Notes: generated from the sequence alone by a model not told the origin. A stretch of 64,000 nucleotides of DNA from Leisingera sp. ANG-Vp (GCF_000813725.1 NZ_JWLD01000068.1:42741-106740), one strand, 5' to 3'; positions 25,972 to 35,377 are shown, counted from the first letter of the stretch. Program-made: numbers and translations.

Positions 25972-26368
25972 GAGGCCATCCTCCGAAAGTTTGCCGGAAA
26001 AGTCAGACTGGGCGGAGGATAGCAGTTTTGCGGCTGGGTTTCAGCCGGATGGGTGGTGAGAGTGTGGAACCGGCGGAGGTTGGCGCATCGGCTTCGGCGG
26101 GTTTTGGCCGGAGCGGCTGGAGGCGCCGTTGGCGGTGGGAAGGATTGCCCACTCTACGGGTTCAGTCAGAACTTCGGCGGGCAGCGCCCGGCCCGGCGGG
26201 GTGGGAAATGATCACAAAGCGCATCGTGAAAAAATCGCAAAATACCACCAAAAACAAAAACACCCTCTGTATCTTGATTGACTCCCTGCTTGCCCGAGTG
26301 AATGCCTATAGGATCATTAGAACAAACTGCAAACACGCAATCAAGAAACACCCGGAAAGGAACGATCA
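25972..26368. other. Intergenic stretch with a GC-to-AT boundary
   Basis: About 400 bp. The first 230 bases are GC-rich without a convincing gene; from about 26205 the sequence becomes AT-rich with A-runs (AAAAAATCGCAAAATACC) and acts as leader of the next gene. GGGCAGCGCCCGGCCCG at 26179-26195 marks the boundary and is repeated with one change at 27492-27508, past the other end of the AT-rich block. Confidence 0.6.
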
Positions 26369-27388
26369 TTGATAAGTTCGCCTACGGCTTCACTCACCTC
26401 AGGAAGACTTATTAGACTAAAATCCGAACCTTCACCCACTCAAATCGAAGAATTCAAACAACACGTGAAAGAAACGGGTCAGCCTGAAACATTTACAACA
26501 ATAACAACCAGCAAGGCAGAAAACCTGGAGGAAGCAAAAATTCTCTGGAAGTTCACGCTGGATCGAAAGAAACGGCCGAACTGGGATGAAGCACCTTGTC
26601 CAATTTGCTCACCCGTGTCCCCGAAATACTTGTCTGGCTTCCTTGTTTGGTTTCCCAAAGAAAATTGTATACGAGCAATAGGCAAGGAGTGTGGAAGAAC
26701 CCTAGACAAGAACTGGCACAGAGAAGTTCGAGCCTTCAAGATTCGAGAGGAGGATGAGGCACGGAGACAGTACATACTTCAAAAGCTTCACACTGTTCCC
26801 CAACTTATTTCTGAATTTGAAACTGAATTAGCAACAGCCAAACGTCAGCATTCAGTTTGGAGGGACCTGAAGGACCGCTGCCCTGCCATTGTCCAACATC
26901 TTCGAGACAACATGGGTGAAGACTTGAGAGTGTCTCGCCGGTCCCGAAACAAAACTCTATCCAGCTCGAACGGCACATCAAACTACTATGAGACAAGAAT
27001 AGGCAAGGCTCAAGGCTATGCTGCAGTAAGGCGAGATTTCCCAAACGTCCGAGAAATCAAGTCAAGCATCGAACATCTCGAAGCTATTTCGCATGGATCG
27101 AATAGTCATGAAATTTCCGTTCGCCTTCAAGTGATGAGCAAGAAAGAACAGAGGGCCATCGAAAAGGTCATCAAGCTCTCGGAAACGAAATTGGACCGCG
27201 TCAAGCAAAGAAGACACGACTTCTTAAGTTTCTTCTCAGATGCGAATATCGAAACGATCAACAGATGGGCAACTGATCAAAACACCTCAATGTACTTTAC
27301 AATGAAACTAAACAAGAACCGAAAATGCTTGGAAGTCAGCTGCCAAGAATTCTCCCTGGAAACTATAAGGCTCAGAACGATAATATAA
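26369..27388 (+). CDS. AT-rich orphan gene, putative zinc-binding protein of unknown function
   Basis: 339 aa, TTG start at 26369 with GGAAAGG eight bases upstream. Sampled lines are about 37-50% GC against about 67% in neighbouring lepA, which signals recent transfer. Residues 70-118 hold CPIC (77-80) and C-x7-C (Cys100, Cys108, in ENCIRAIGKECGRTL), a probable treble-clef-like zinc site. Residues 120-300 are mostly helical and charged, with likely coiled coil. No known family was recognised and no integrase, transposase or toxin-antitoxin partner is adjacent. Confidence 0.75.
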   Translation: MISSPTASLTSGRLIRLKSEPSPTQIEEFKQHVKETGQPETFTTITTSKAENLEEAKILWKFTLDRKKRPNWDEAPCPICSPVSPKYLSGFLVWFPKENCIRAIGKECGRTLDKNWHREVRAFKIREEDEARRQYILQKLHTVPQLISEFETELATAKRQHSVWRDLKDRCPAIVQHLRDNMGEDLRVSRRSRNKTLSSSNGTSNYYETRIGKAQGYAAVRRDFPNVREIKSSIEHLEAISHGSNSHEISVRLQVMSKKEQRAIEKVIKLSETKLDRVKQRRHDFLSFFSDANIETINRWATDQNTSMYFTMKLNKNRKCLEVSCQEFSLETIRLRTII

Positions 27389-27725
27389 TATAAAACCTCC
27401 AAACACGCCCATCGATATTTCTCTTCCTCTGCCCTACGGGAATTGATGGCCCAACTCATCAGCTTTTTCGAAGTAAGACATGAAACTCCAAGGGCAGCGC
27501 CCGGTCCGAGGGTGGGTGCGTAGCGCCCGCCCGTGGGGGCGGATCGGGCGCGGCCCGGCCTCTCGGCCGGGCGGAACTTGGCAAGTGCAGATATGAAAAA
27601 CGGGGCCGTGGCCCCGTGTTGTTCTGGTTAGTAATGTAGCGTTGTCACCGCAGAACAGGACCGGGCGGGCACGCAGTTGGCTGTGCCAACCGCTTTCGCC
27701 CGCGCGCCCTCGAAAAGGGACAGCC
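27389..27725. other. Intergenic stretch between the AT-rich gene and lepA
   Basis: About 340 bp. AT-rich tail to about 27490, then the second copy of the boundary repeat (27492-27508), then GC-rich hairpins (GGCCCGGCC-tctc-GGCCGGGC near 27555-27573), and the lepA-side terminator. No convincing gene. Confidence 0.6.
27596..27618 (-). terminator. Probable lepA terminator
   Basis: On the minus strand CGGGGCC-ac-GGCCCCG followed by TTTTT; about 110 bp after the lepA stop. Confidence 0.75.
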
Positions 27726-29540
27726 TTAGCTGTCCATTTTGAGGGCGGAAATAAACGCCTCTTGCGGGATGTCCACCTTGCCGAACTGGCGCATCTTCTT
27801 CTTGCCCGCTTTCTGCTTGTCCAGCAGTTTCCGCTTCCGGGTGGCGTCGCCGCCGTAGCATTTGGCGGTTACGTCCTTGCGCAGGGCGGAAAGCGTCTCG
27901 CGGGCGATCACCTTGCCGCCGATGGCCGCCTGGATCGGGATCTTGAACATGTGGCGCGGGATCAGGTCCTTGAGCTTTTCGCACATGGCGCGGCCGCGCA
28001 TCTCGGCCCGGTCGCGGTGGACCATGGTGGAGAGCGCGTCAACCGGCTCGTCATTCACCAGGACCGACATCTTGACCAGATTGTCCTGGCGGTAGCCGGT
28101 CATCTGGTAGTCGAAGGAGGCATAGCCCTTGGTCACCGATTTCAGGCGGTCGTAGAAGTCAAAGACCACCTCGTTCAGCGGCAGGTCATAGACCGCCATG
28201 GCGCGGGAGCCGGCGTAGGTGAGGTCTTCCTGGATGCCGCGGCGGTCCTGGCAGAGTTTCAGCACGTCGCCCAGGTATTCGTCGGGCACCATGATGGTGG
28301 CCTTGATGCGCGGCTCCTGGATGTGGTCGACCTTGGAGGGGTCGGGCATGTCGGCAGGGTTGTGCAGCTCGATCATCTCGCCGGGCTCGTTGTCCTTGCC
28401 CTTCATGTAGATGTGGTAGATCACGCTTGGCGCGGTGGTGATCAGCTCGATGCCATGCTCGCGCTCGATCCGGTCGCGGATGACTTCGAGGTGCAAGAGG
28501 CCCAGGAAGCCGCAGCGGAAGCCGAAGCCGAGGGCGGCGGAGGTTTCCATTTCGAAGCTGAAGGACGCGTCGTTCAGCGCCAGCTTGTCGATGGCGTCGC
28601 GCAAGTCTTCGAATTCGGCTGAATCGACCGGGAACAGGCCGCAGAACACCACCGGCTGGGCGGGTTTGAAGCCGTCCAGCGCAACCTCGCAGCCATTGCG
28701 GTCGTTGGTGATGGTGTCGCCGACGCGGGTGTCGCGGACCTGTTTGATCGAGGCCGTCAGGAAGCCGATCTCGCCCGGCCCCAGGCTGTCGACCATCTGC
28801 ATCTCCGGGCGGAACACGCCGACGCGGTCCACGTGGTGCAGGGTGCCATTGGACATGAATTTGACGCGCATGCCTTTTTTGAGCGTGCCGTCCATGATGC
28901 GGACCAGGACGATCACGCCGAGGTAGGCGTCGTACCAGCTGTCGACCAGCATGGCTTTCAGCGGCGCGTCCAGGGTGCCTTCGGGTGCGGGCAGTTCGGT
29001 GACGATGCTCTCCAGCGTCTCGCGGATGCCCTGCCCGGTTTTGGCCGAGACCTGAATGGCGCCGGTTGCATCAATGCCGATCACATCCTCGATCTGCTCC
29101 GCCACCCGGTCGCAGTCGGAGGCCGGCAGGTCGATCTTGTTCAGGACGGGGACGATCTCATGATCCGCCTCGATCGCCTGATAGACATTGGCCAGCGTCT
29201 GCGCCTCGACGCCCTGGGTGCTGTCGACCACCAGCAGCGAGCCTTCAACCGCGCGCATGGAGCGGGAGACCTCATAGGCAAAGTCGACGTGGCCGGGGGT
29301 GTCGATCAGATTGAGCACATAGGTCTCGCCGTCGTTGGCCACATAGTCGATGCGCACGGTGTTGGCCTTGATGGTGATCCCGCGCTCGCGCTCGATATCC
29401 ATCGAGTCGAGCAGCTGCTCCTTCATATCGCGGTCCTTCACCGTTCCGGTCTCCTGGATGAGCCGGTCGGCGAGGGTGGATTTGCCATGGTCGATATGGG
29501 CGACGATGGAGAAATTGCGGATCTTTGAGAGCTCAGTCAT
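27726..29540 (-). CDS. lepA: Elongation factor 4 (LepA) GTPase
   Basis: 604 aa, full length. G1 motif AHIDHGKST (14-22), G3 DTPGHVDF, G4 NKIDLP, then the EF-G-like domains and the LepA-specific C-terminal domain ending [20 protein letters not shown]. Acts on ribosomes in initiation or back-translocation and matters under ionic stress. Native GC composition although both flanks are AT-rich. Divergent from the composite gene at 29589, about 50 bp apart. Confidence 0.97.
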   Translation of the reverse strand: MTELSKIRNFSIVAHIDHGKSTLADRLIQETGTVKDRDMKEQLLDSMDIERERGITIKANTVRIDYVANDGETYVLNLIDTPGHVDFAYEVSRSMRAVEGSLLVVDSTQGVEAQTLANVYQAIEADHEIVPVLNKIDLPASDCDRVAEQIEDVIGIDATGAIQVSAKTGQGIRETLESIVTELPAPEGTLDAPLKAMLVDSWYDAYLGVIVLVRIMDGTLKKGMRVKFMSNGTLHHVDRVGVFRPEMQMVDSLGPGEIGFLTASIKQVRDTRVGDTITNDRNGCEVALDGFKPAQPVVFCGLFPVDSAEFEDLRDAIDKLALNDASFSFEMETSAALGFGFRCGFLGLLHLEVIRDRIEREHGIELITTAPSVIYHIYMKGKDNEPGEMIELHNPADMPDPSKVDHIQEPRIKATIMVPDEYLGDVLKLCQDRRGIQEDLTYAGSRAMAVYDLPLNEVVFDFYDRLKSVTKGYASFDYQMTGYRQDNLVKMSVLVNDEPVDALSTMVHRDRAEMRGRAMCEKLKDLIPRHMFKIPIQAAIGGKVIARETLSALRKDVTAKCYGGDATRKRKLLDKQKAGKKKMRQFGKVDIPQEAFISALKMDS

Positions 29541-29588
29541 GGTGAGGCATATGATTTGGAATCACGTATTGGTCAAGAAGGATTAGAC

Positions 29589-31130
29589 TTGCGACACATG
29601 GATCAAAACCTGCCTTTACGCCTCTACAATGTGTTAGCAAAACTCGACCATTCCCGCACTTCTACTCCCGCTCAATACCAGGCTGCTTTAGCTAAGCTCA
29701 CTTTACGCCTTCTTCCCTTGGTCGCTGTTGGCCTTCCTGAGAACGTCACCTCACCATCATGCAGAGATTTTCTTCACCTACTTAGAGGCTCTATCAATCA
29801 ACTAAACGCCACGCTCAACCCAGACCAACGATTTGCTGCAGGTGCCATCGCAGGTGCAAAGGCTTCGTGGATGATGAGACCTAAGGTTTTTTTAGCCGAA
29901 CAATCCAGCACATATCTGTGCGTGGTACGCAGCATCCAACTCACTTCACTAGACGCAAGCCCCCTTACCTCAGACGAAAGCATCCTAAACTTTGCTGAAG
30001 CTCTTGAAGAAGCCTGCGTCAAATTCGGGACGGAAGCACAAAATGCGCTCCTGAATTCCATCGAAACTGACCTAAGCAAACCTGACAAAGTGCAGTTCGA
30101 TGCTCCTCTCGAACTCACATTTGCTCCTTTTGATAGGGACCTTCTCCCGAGAAAAGTACGTTTCGTTGGTGTTTGGTCCTTCTGGCGTGAATGGTACAAC
30201 GGTTTCCTAGCCGGCAAACCTGTCGACTGGGAGCTTCAACGCCGCATAGCCTTGATCGACGATGCAGTTTGGCAATCAGGCCCCGAAGCCGTCGCCGCCG
30301 AGATCGAGCGCATCAAGGCAGAGATGCTCTCTGAAAAACTGCCGATGGCGGAGACCATCGAGCTGAACCCGGAGACCGGCCAGTTCCGCGCGGTGCCGAT
30401 CCCGGTGGAGAACGCGCCCTATATGTCCGCGCTGCTGTCTCAGATCGAGGACGCTTTGGAGGACTGCCTGGGCGGCCACAATGGCCTGTCGGAGCGCGCG
30501 GGCGATGTGAAGAAGCTGGGCCGGGTGCTGACCAAATACCGGGACGACCCGCAAAACGCCGAGCTGACCCTGACCCGGGTGGCAAGCAGCCTGCGGGCGC
30601 AGCTGCATGAGAGCCGCGAGCTGCCGGACAATGAGGACAACCTCGCCCTTCTGAACGCTGTGGAGGAAGGCGTGCGCGGCATCCGCGCCAACCACCCGGA
30701 GGTGGCCGCGAACCGGGAACAGCTTGCCCAGCAGGCGCTGAAGGCGCTTTCGCCGGAAGACAAGAAGGTTCTGGAGGAAGCCTTGCCTGTGCTGGCCGCC
30801 ATCAGCGAACCGGAACTGGCGGAGGATTTCGAGCAGGATATTCCAGAGCTGATCAATGATGCACTGCTGCCGCTGCCAGATGGCGCGCCACCTTTGCCGG
30901 GGGCGGATGCGGCAACACGGGTTTTCAGCCGAGTGTCCAAGATGGCTCTGCTGCAAGAACAGTACGGCAAGCTGACACGCAAGGGCGCTGAATGGTTCGA
31001 CAGTGATACGAGAAAGACAGTGCAGCTTGCAGGCTTGGTCGGCGGCGGCGCTGTTACAGCTGCGGTTACCGTCGGCCCAAAGCTGATTGAGCTTGTGCAA
31101 ATCGGGCTAAGGGTGCTTGGCGTGCTCTAA
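29589..31130 (+). CDS. Composite-composition hypothetical protein with C-terminal membrane segment
   Basis: About 513 aa. The likely start is TTG at 29589 (AAGAAGGA six bases upstream); ATG 29598 and TTG 29556 are alternatives. The first roughly 650 nt are AT-rich (a sampled line is 47% GC), and from about 30270 the gene is strongly GC-rich (sampled line 73%). The N-terminal part (about 1-195) has no recognised family. Around 197-232 lies a tryptophan-rich segment SFWREWYNGFLAGKPVDWEL, which I recall as a recurring module in alphaproteobacterial hypothetical proteins. A helical acidic region and a hydrophobic C terminus (LAGLVGGGAVTAAVTVGPKL) follow. Function unknown; no partner gene is adjacent. 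Confidence 0.75.
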   Translation: MRHMDQNLPLRLYNVLAKLDHSRTSTPAQYQAALAKLTLRLLPLVAVGLPENVTSPSCRDFLHLLRGSINQLNATLNPDQRFAAGAIAGAKASWMMRPKVFLAEQSSTYLCVVRSIQLTSLDASPLTSDESILNFAEALEEACVKFGTEAQNALLNSIETDLSKPDKVQFDAPLELTFAPFDRDLLPRKVRFVGVWSFWREWYNGFLAGKPVDWELQRRIALIDDAVWQSGPEAVAAEIERIKAEMLSEKLPMAETIELNPETGQFRAVPIPVENAPYMSALLSQIEDALEDCLGGHNGLSERAGDVKKLGRVLTKYRDDPQNAELTLTRVASSLRAQLHESRELPDNEDNLALLNAVEEGVRGIRANHPEVAANREQLAQQALKALSPEDKKVLEEALPVLAAISEPELAEDFEQDIPELINDALLPLPDGAPPLPGADAATRVFSRVSKMALLQEQYGKLTRKGAEWFDSDTRKTVQLAGLVGGGAVTAAVTVGPKLIELVQIGLRVLGVL

Positions 31131-31401
31131 ATTTATCTTCCGCCCGGCGGCACCGCCGGGCCGCGCCTGACCTTCCCCACGGGAAGGCGCGATGCGCCTC
31201 CCCAAGGTCAAGCGCTGCCCTCTGCGATTTTCCAACACCTATGATGCTTCGCTGCAGACGTGCACGGCCCTTACCTTATCCCTCAAACGCCGCAAATTTT
31301 CCCCTCTTCCTGCGCGGCACGCCGAAATGCGCTATACTCGCCCTATTCCGCGAAACGCGCAGACCTCTGGTGGGAGTCACGAGCAAAGGAGGACAACCCG
31401 C

Positions 31402-31584
31402 ATGGATGCCATCAAAGCCAGTGAATATGCCCGCGCGCTTTATGCCGCGCATGGCGACAAGGCCGAAGCGGAGGCCGCTCAAAAGATGAGGGCCTGCGAA
31501 GAGGCCGGCAAGGACGACGAAGCGGCGGACTGGAAAGCCGTGCGCCAGGCCGTGCGCGCAATGCGCGGGCCGAACCAGGCCTGA
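31402..31584 (+). CDS. Small conserved hypothetical protein
   Basis: 60 aa: MDAIKASEYARALYAAHGDK, then AEAEAAQKMRACEEAGKDDEAADWKAVRQAVRAMRG. Soluble, helical. AAGGAGG precedes the ATG at about 10 bases, a strong start signal. Longer upstream frames are not family-like. Function unknown. Confidence 0.75.
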   Translation: MDAIKASEYARALYAAHGDKAEAEAAQKMRACEEAGKDDEAADWKAVRQAVRAMRGPNQA

Positions 31585-31748
31585 ACAACGGGCCTGGCAA
31601 CAGCAAGGCTGGAGGGCCGCGGCTGCGGCGCTCCAGCCGGCGTGAACACCCCGTTTACCAAGATTGAAACGCAGCCCCGCTTGCGCCATAGTGCAGGCAG
31701 TTCCGCGGGCATCAGACCCGCTTCTTCAAGATACGGGGCTCGAGCCAG

Positions 31749-32060
31749 ATGAAACTCCTCCTCACCGCGGCGCTCTGCGCCGGAACCCTGGGCCTGATGG
31801 CGCCGGTTCAGGCAGAGGCCGGCGCGATTGAGCGCGCCTGCCGCCAGTCGGACCGCAATGCCGCCACCCCTTCCTTGTGCAACTGCATCCAGAAAGTCGC
31901 CAACCGCAGCCTGACGCGGTCCGAGCGCAAGACCGTCTCGAAATGGTTCGGCGACCCGCATCAGGCGCAGGTGGTGCGCCAGTCCTCCAACCGCAGCGAC
32001 GAGGCGCTGTGGGAGCGCTACAAGCTGTTCGGCGACCGCGCCGCCCGCACCTGCGGCTGA
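31749..32060 (+). CDS. Small exported Cys-containing protein
   Basis: 103 aa. Signal peptide MKLLLTAALCAGTLGLMAPVQA; the mature part has ACRQSDRNAATPSLCNCIQK and a C-terminal ARTCG, so four Cys that could pair in the periplasm. The segment FGDPHQAQVVRQSSNRSDEA is conserved in my memory of Rhodobacteraceae proteins of this size. Function unknown. Terminator follows. Confidence 0.75.
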   Translation: MKLLLTAALCAGTLGLMAPVQAEAGAIERACRQSDRNAATPSLCNCIQKVANRSLTRSERKTVSKWFGDPHQAQVVRQSSNRSDEALWERYKLFGDRAARTCG

Positions 32061-32082
32061 GCCCACGCTCAAACAGCTCTGC

Positions 32083-32110
32083 AAAAGGCGTCCTGATGGG
32101 CGCCTTTTCC
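32083..32110 (+). terminator. Terminator after the exported Cys protein gene
   Basis: AAAAGGCG/CGCCTTTT stem with loop TCCTGATGGG, 23 bp after the stop. Confidence 0.8.
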
Positions 32111-32227
32111 TGTTTTGATGCATCTGCGCTGCGGCATTTTCGCAAGGCGGGAAAACCGGAGCCCCGCCCCTCTTGACCGGGGTGGCGCAACACGGAACAT
32201 ACGGCCTAAGCTATTGGAGCAGTTCAG

Positions 32228-33193
32228 ATGTTGATCAAGGGCGTTACCCTGCGCGGGCTGGAAGTATTCGAGGCTCTGGCCAAAACCGGATCGGTGGCCC
32301 AGGCGGCGGAGATGACGGGGCTGAGCCAGCCGGCGGTCAGCCAGCAGATGCGCAACCTGGAGAAGGCGCTGGACAGCGAGCTGATCGACCACGGCCGCCG
32401 CCCGATGGTGCTGACGCCGGCCGGGCGCAGCTTCCTGGCCCGCACCGAGGCAGTGCTGGGCGAGCTGCGGCTGGCCCAGAGCGAGCTGACGGTGATGGAC
32501 CTGACCCACCTGCAGGCGCTGTCGATCGGGATGATCGACGATTTCGACAATGACCTGACGCCGCGGCTGGCCACCATCCTGGCGGACAGCCTCACGCAGT
32601 GCCGGTTCAAGATGATCACCGCCTCCAGCCATGACATCGTGCGGGCGATGGAAGCGCGCGAGCTGCATATTGCGGTGGCCGCCACCACCGGCGGCCTGCA
32701 TGAAGGGCTGGTGGAATACCCGCTGGTGCGCGATCCCTTTATCCTGGTGGCTCCTAAAGGCGCCCTGAGCGACGCGGCGCAGGCAGCCGAGCAGCTGCGG
32801 GACCTGCCTTTCCTGCGGTACGCGCGCGAGCAGCTGATCTCGCAGCAGATCGAGGGGCTCCTGGCGCGCCAGAAACTGGAGTTCGAAGACCGGTTCGAGG
32901 TCGGCTCGCATCTGGCGCTGATGGCGATGGTGGCGCGGCGGATCGGCTGGGCCATCACCACGCCGCTTGGCTATATGCGCGCGGCGCGCTTCCACGATCA
33001 GATCGACGCCTTTCCGCTGCCGTTTGGCGAGATGTCGCGGACAATCTCGCTGTTCACCGCCTCCGACTGGGCCGACCGGGTGCCGCGCGATGTGGCAGAG
33101 ACGGTGCGCCGCCTGGTGCAGACCCAGATGATCGATCCGGCAGTGCAGCAGATGCCGTTTCTGGCGGGCGGCTTCCGGGTGATCGCGGAGTGA
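32228..33193 (+). CDS. LysR-family transcriptional regulator
   Basis: 321 aa. Winged helix in residues 4-65 (LRGLEVFEALAKTGSVAQAAEMTGLSQPAVSQQMRNLEKAL), then a periplasmic-binding-like effector domain (from about 95). The stop abuts, without a spacer, the stop of the convergent phosphatase gene. No divergent partner gene is present to suggest a target, and the effector is unknown. Confidence 0.92.
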   Translation: MLIKGVTLRGLEVFEALAKTGSVAQAAEMTGLSQPAVSQQMRNLEKALDSELIDHGRRPMVLTPAGRSFLARTEAVLGELRLAQSELTVMDLTHLQALSIGMIDDFDNDLTPRLATILADSLTQCRFKMITASSHDIVRAMEARELHIAVAATTGGLHEGLVEYPLVRDPFILVAPKGALSDAAQAAEQLRDLPFLRYAREQLISQQIEGLLARQKLEFEDRFEVGSHLALMAMVARRIGWAITTPLGYMRAARFHDQIDAFPLPFGEMSRTISLFTASDWADRVPRDVAETVRRLVQTQMIDPAVQQMPFLAGGFRVIAE

Positions 33194-33631
33194 TCAGAGC
33201 GCGGCCTGAAGCCCCTTGGCTGCGGTTTCGATAAGGTCCAGACAACCGTCGAAATCGCGGGTGTAATAGGGGTCCGGCACATGGTCCGCGCCTGTTTCCG
33301 GCGCGTAATCGGTGAACAGGCGCACCGGGGTTTCGCTGCCTGCGGGACGCAGCGCCTCGATATTCTCCAGATTGCCGGCGTCCATCGCGATGATCAGGTC
33401 GAATGCGTCAAAATCACCGCGGCGGAACTGCCGGGCGCGCAGATCCGAGATGTCCAGCCCGCGCGCCCGTGCGGCGGCCTGCATCGGGCCGTAGGGCGGC
33501 TCTCCCACGTGATAGGAGGCAGTGCCTGCGCTGTCGGTCTCCGCTTCGGGGCAGAGCGCGCGGAACACGCCTTCGGCGGCCGGCGAGCGGCAGATGTTTC
33601 CTAGGCAGACAAACAGAATACGGGTAGGCAT
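33194..33631 (-). CDS. Low-molecular-weight protein-tyrosine phosphatase
   Basis: 145 aa. Phosphate loop C9-L-G-N-I-C-R-S16 with nucleophile Cys9 and Arg15; general acid Asp120 in DPYY (120-123). In bacteria such enzymes act on tyrosine kinases of polysaccharide export or on arsenate; the capsule genes lie far away here. Divergent from cobB by about 50 bp. Confidence 0.93.
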   Translation of the reverse strand: MPTRILFVCLGNICRSPAAEGVFRALCPEAETDSAGTASYHVGEPPYGPMQAAARARGLDISDLRARQFRRGDFDAFDLIIAMDAGNLENIEALRPAGSETPVRLFTDYAPETGADHVPDPYYTRDFDGCLDLIETAAKGLQAAL

Positions 33632-33681
33632 TGGGTCATGGCTCCTGCTGGACAGGGGCAGTGATAGGAGGTTCCAGGGTG

Positions 33682-34410
33682 ATGGGGAAGAGTGCGCAGA
33701 AAATTGTCATCCTGACCGGCGCCGGGATTTCCGCCGAAAGCGGGCTCGGCACCTTCCGCGACGAAGGCGGGCTTTGGGCGCAGCACCGGATTGAGGATGT
33801 GGCGACGCCCGAGGGGTTTGCCCGCGATCCCGGCCTGGTGCACGGGTTCTACAACGCTCGGCGGGCGCAGGCGGCCGGAGCGCAGCCCAATGCGGCGCAT
33901 CAGGCGCTGGCACGGCTGCAGGCAGAACATCCGGGCGAAGTGGTGATCGTGACCCAGAACGTCGACGGGCTGCATGAGGCCGGCGGCGCGTCCCGGGTGC
34001 TGCATATGCACGGGACGCTGGCAGGCGCGCTCTGCGCCGCTTGCGGCCACCGATGGGTGGCGCCTATGGAGATGCACCCTGGCCAGCCCTGCCCCGCCTG
34101 TGCGGCGCCTCAAGGGCGCCCCGACGTGGTCTGGTTCGGCGAGATGCCGTATTTCATGGAGGAGATCTACGCGCATCTGGCCGCAGCGGATCTCTTTGCC
34201 GCCATCGGCACCTCGGGCGAGGTGTATCCGGCCGCGGCCTTTGTCGACGAGGCGCATCTTGCCGGCGCCCATACGGTAGAGCTGAACCTGGAGCCCTCCG
34301 CCACCGCCTCCCGCTTTTCCGAGCGCCGCTTTGGTCCGGCCAGCGAGACCGTGCCAGCCTGGGTTGCGGAATTGCTCCGCTCGCCGCAAGCGGCAAAAAG
34401 CCCGCCATGA
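33682..34410 (+). CDS. cobB: NAD-dependent protein deacylase (sirtuin, class III type)
   Basis: 242 aa. GAGISAESG (13-21), TQNVDGLH (91-98), catalytic His110 in HMHGTL, zinc Cys118, Cys121, Cys137 and Cys140. Tyr57 and Arg60 in FYNARR form the YxxR pair that binds succinyl/malonyl groups, so desuccinylase activity is expected as well as deacetylation. AGGAGG precedes the ATG at 33682. Its stop codon lies in the loop of a terminator hairpin. Confidence 0.94.
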   Translation: MGKSAQKIVILTGAGISAESGLGTFRDEGGLWAQHRIEDVATPEGFARDPGLVHGFYNARRAQAAGAQPNAAHQALARLQAEHPGEVVIVTQNVDGLHEAGGASRVLHMHGTLAGALCAACGHRWVAPMEMHPGQPCPACAAPQGRPDVVWFGEMPYFMEEIYAHLAAADLFAAIGTSGEVYPAAAFVDEAHLAGAHTVELNLEPSATASRFSERRFGPASETVPAWVAELLRSPQAAKSPP

Positions 34411-34422
34411 CGGCGGGCTTTG
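34396..34422 (+). terminator. Terminator overlapping the cobB stop codon
   Basis: GCCCGCC-atgac-GGCGGGC with an A-run on the left and a short T-run (CTTTG) on the right; the TGA stop (34408-34410) is in the loop. Confidence 0.7.
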
Positions 34423-34479
34423 GGCGCGAAGGAGGGCCGCAGAGCGGCCTGACGCCGCGCCCGCCCTGCCCGTTTCGTA

Positions 34480-34971
34480 TCAGTTGGAGTGGCCCGAGTG
34501 ATCGCCGTGCCCATGGCCTTCCGCCTTGCGCTCCAGATCCACCGGCACTTCGACCTCGATCTCACCGGCCTTTTCAAAGACCAGCGTAACCTTCACCACG
34601 TCGCCGTGGTTCAGCGATTGGCTCAGCCCCATGAACATCACATGGTCGCCGCCGCGCTTCAGCATATGGGTTTCGCCTGCAGCCACGGCAAAGCCCTCTT
34701 CCACATGCATCATCTTCATAACGCCGTTTGCGTCTTCCTGGTGGGTGTGCAGCTGCACCCGTGCCGCCACGTCCGAGCGCACGTCGATCAGACGGTCGTC
34801 TTCACCGGTATGGTTCATGATTTCCATAAAGGCTGCACCCGCCTTGGCGGTGGGCGAAGAGACCCGCGCGTATTGGTCATGGACCATGATCTTATGGGCA
34901 TCGCCGGCAAAGGCAGAGGCGGCAAAGGCAGCGGCAGCAGCGGCTGCCAGGACAACGGATTTCAGGGACAT
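34480..34971 (-). CDS. PCu(A)C-type periplasmic copper chaperone
   Basis: 163 aa. Signal peptide of about 22 residues, then a cupredoxin-like domain with the family's Cu(I) ligands exactly spaced: His77-x10-Met88-x21-His110-x-Met112. A His-rich tail (GHGHGDHSGHSN) may hold extra metal. The family delivers copper to the CuA or CuB sites of cytochrome c oxidase. GGGAG precedes the ATG at 34971. The DUF2946-like gene just upstream is on the same strand. Confidence 0.93.
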   Translation of the reverse strand: MSLKSVVLAAAAAAAFAASAFAGDAHKIMVHDQYARVSSPTAKAGAAFMEIMNHTGEDDRLIDVRSDVAARVQLHTHQEDANGVMKMMHVEEGFAVAAGETHMLKRGGDHVMFMGLSQSLNHGDVVKVTLVFEKAGEIEVEVPVDLERKAEGHGHGDHSGHSN

Positions 34972-35026
34972 CACATGTCTCCCTTGATTGAGAATGTCAG
35001 ATTTTGAAGGGGTTCAGTGCTGGAAG

Positions 35027-35377
35027 TCAGCCGGCCGCCGGCGGCGCCCGGGCGGTGGCCCGCAAAATCTGCTGCGCCCGGCCCGGCACCGTCTTGGCAA
35101 CGGATGCCTCCCGGTGGCCCGAAGCCACAGGAGCTGCCATGGCCGGTGACGGCGCGATCGCATCCAGCAGGTGCATCACGCAGTCCGGGCAGCTGTGCGG
35201 CGGCGGCACCGGCTGGCCTTCGCTGTCCATATAGACAACCACCGGGCCGGTGCCGGTGCAGATCACCATCTGCCCGGCGGCATCGCGGCTGCCCTGCAAG
35301 GCCGCGGCGTTATGCGCGGTCAGGGCAACAGCCAGAGCCAGGATCAGGCCAAGGTATCTGCGGAAAGCGGGTTTCAT
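35027..35377 (-). CDS. Exported DUF2946-like Cys/His protein of a copper locus
   Basis: 116 aa. Signal-anchor MKPAFRRYLGLILALAVALT, then VICTGTGPVVVYMDSEGQPV and HSCPDC (61-66), giving Cys40, His61, Cys63 and Cys66 as possible metal ligands. It resembles DUF2946 proteins found beside copper and TonB-transport genes. Located 55 bp upstream of the PCu(A)C gene, so probably one operon. Confidence 0.7.
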   Translation of the reverse strand: MKPAFRRYLGLILALAVALTAHNAAALQGSRDAAGQMVICTGTGPVVVYMDSEGQPVPPPHSCPDCVMHLLDAIAPSPAMAAPVASGHREASVAKTVPGRAQQILRATARAPPAAG

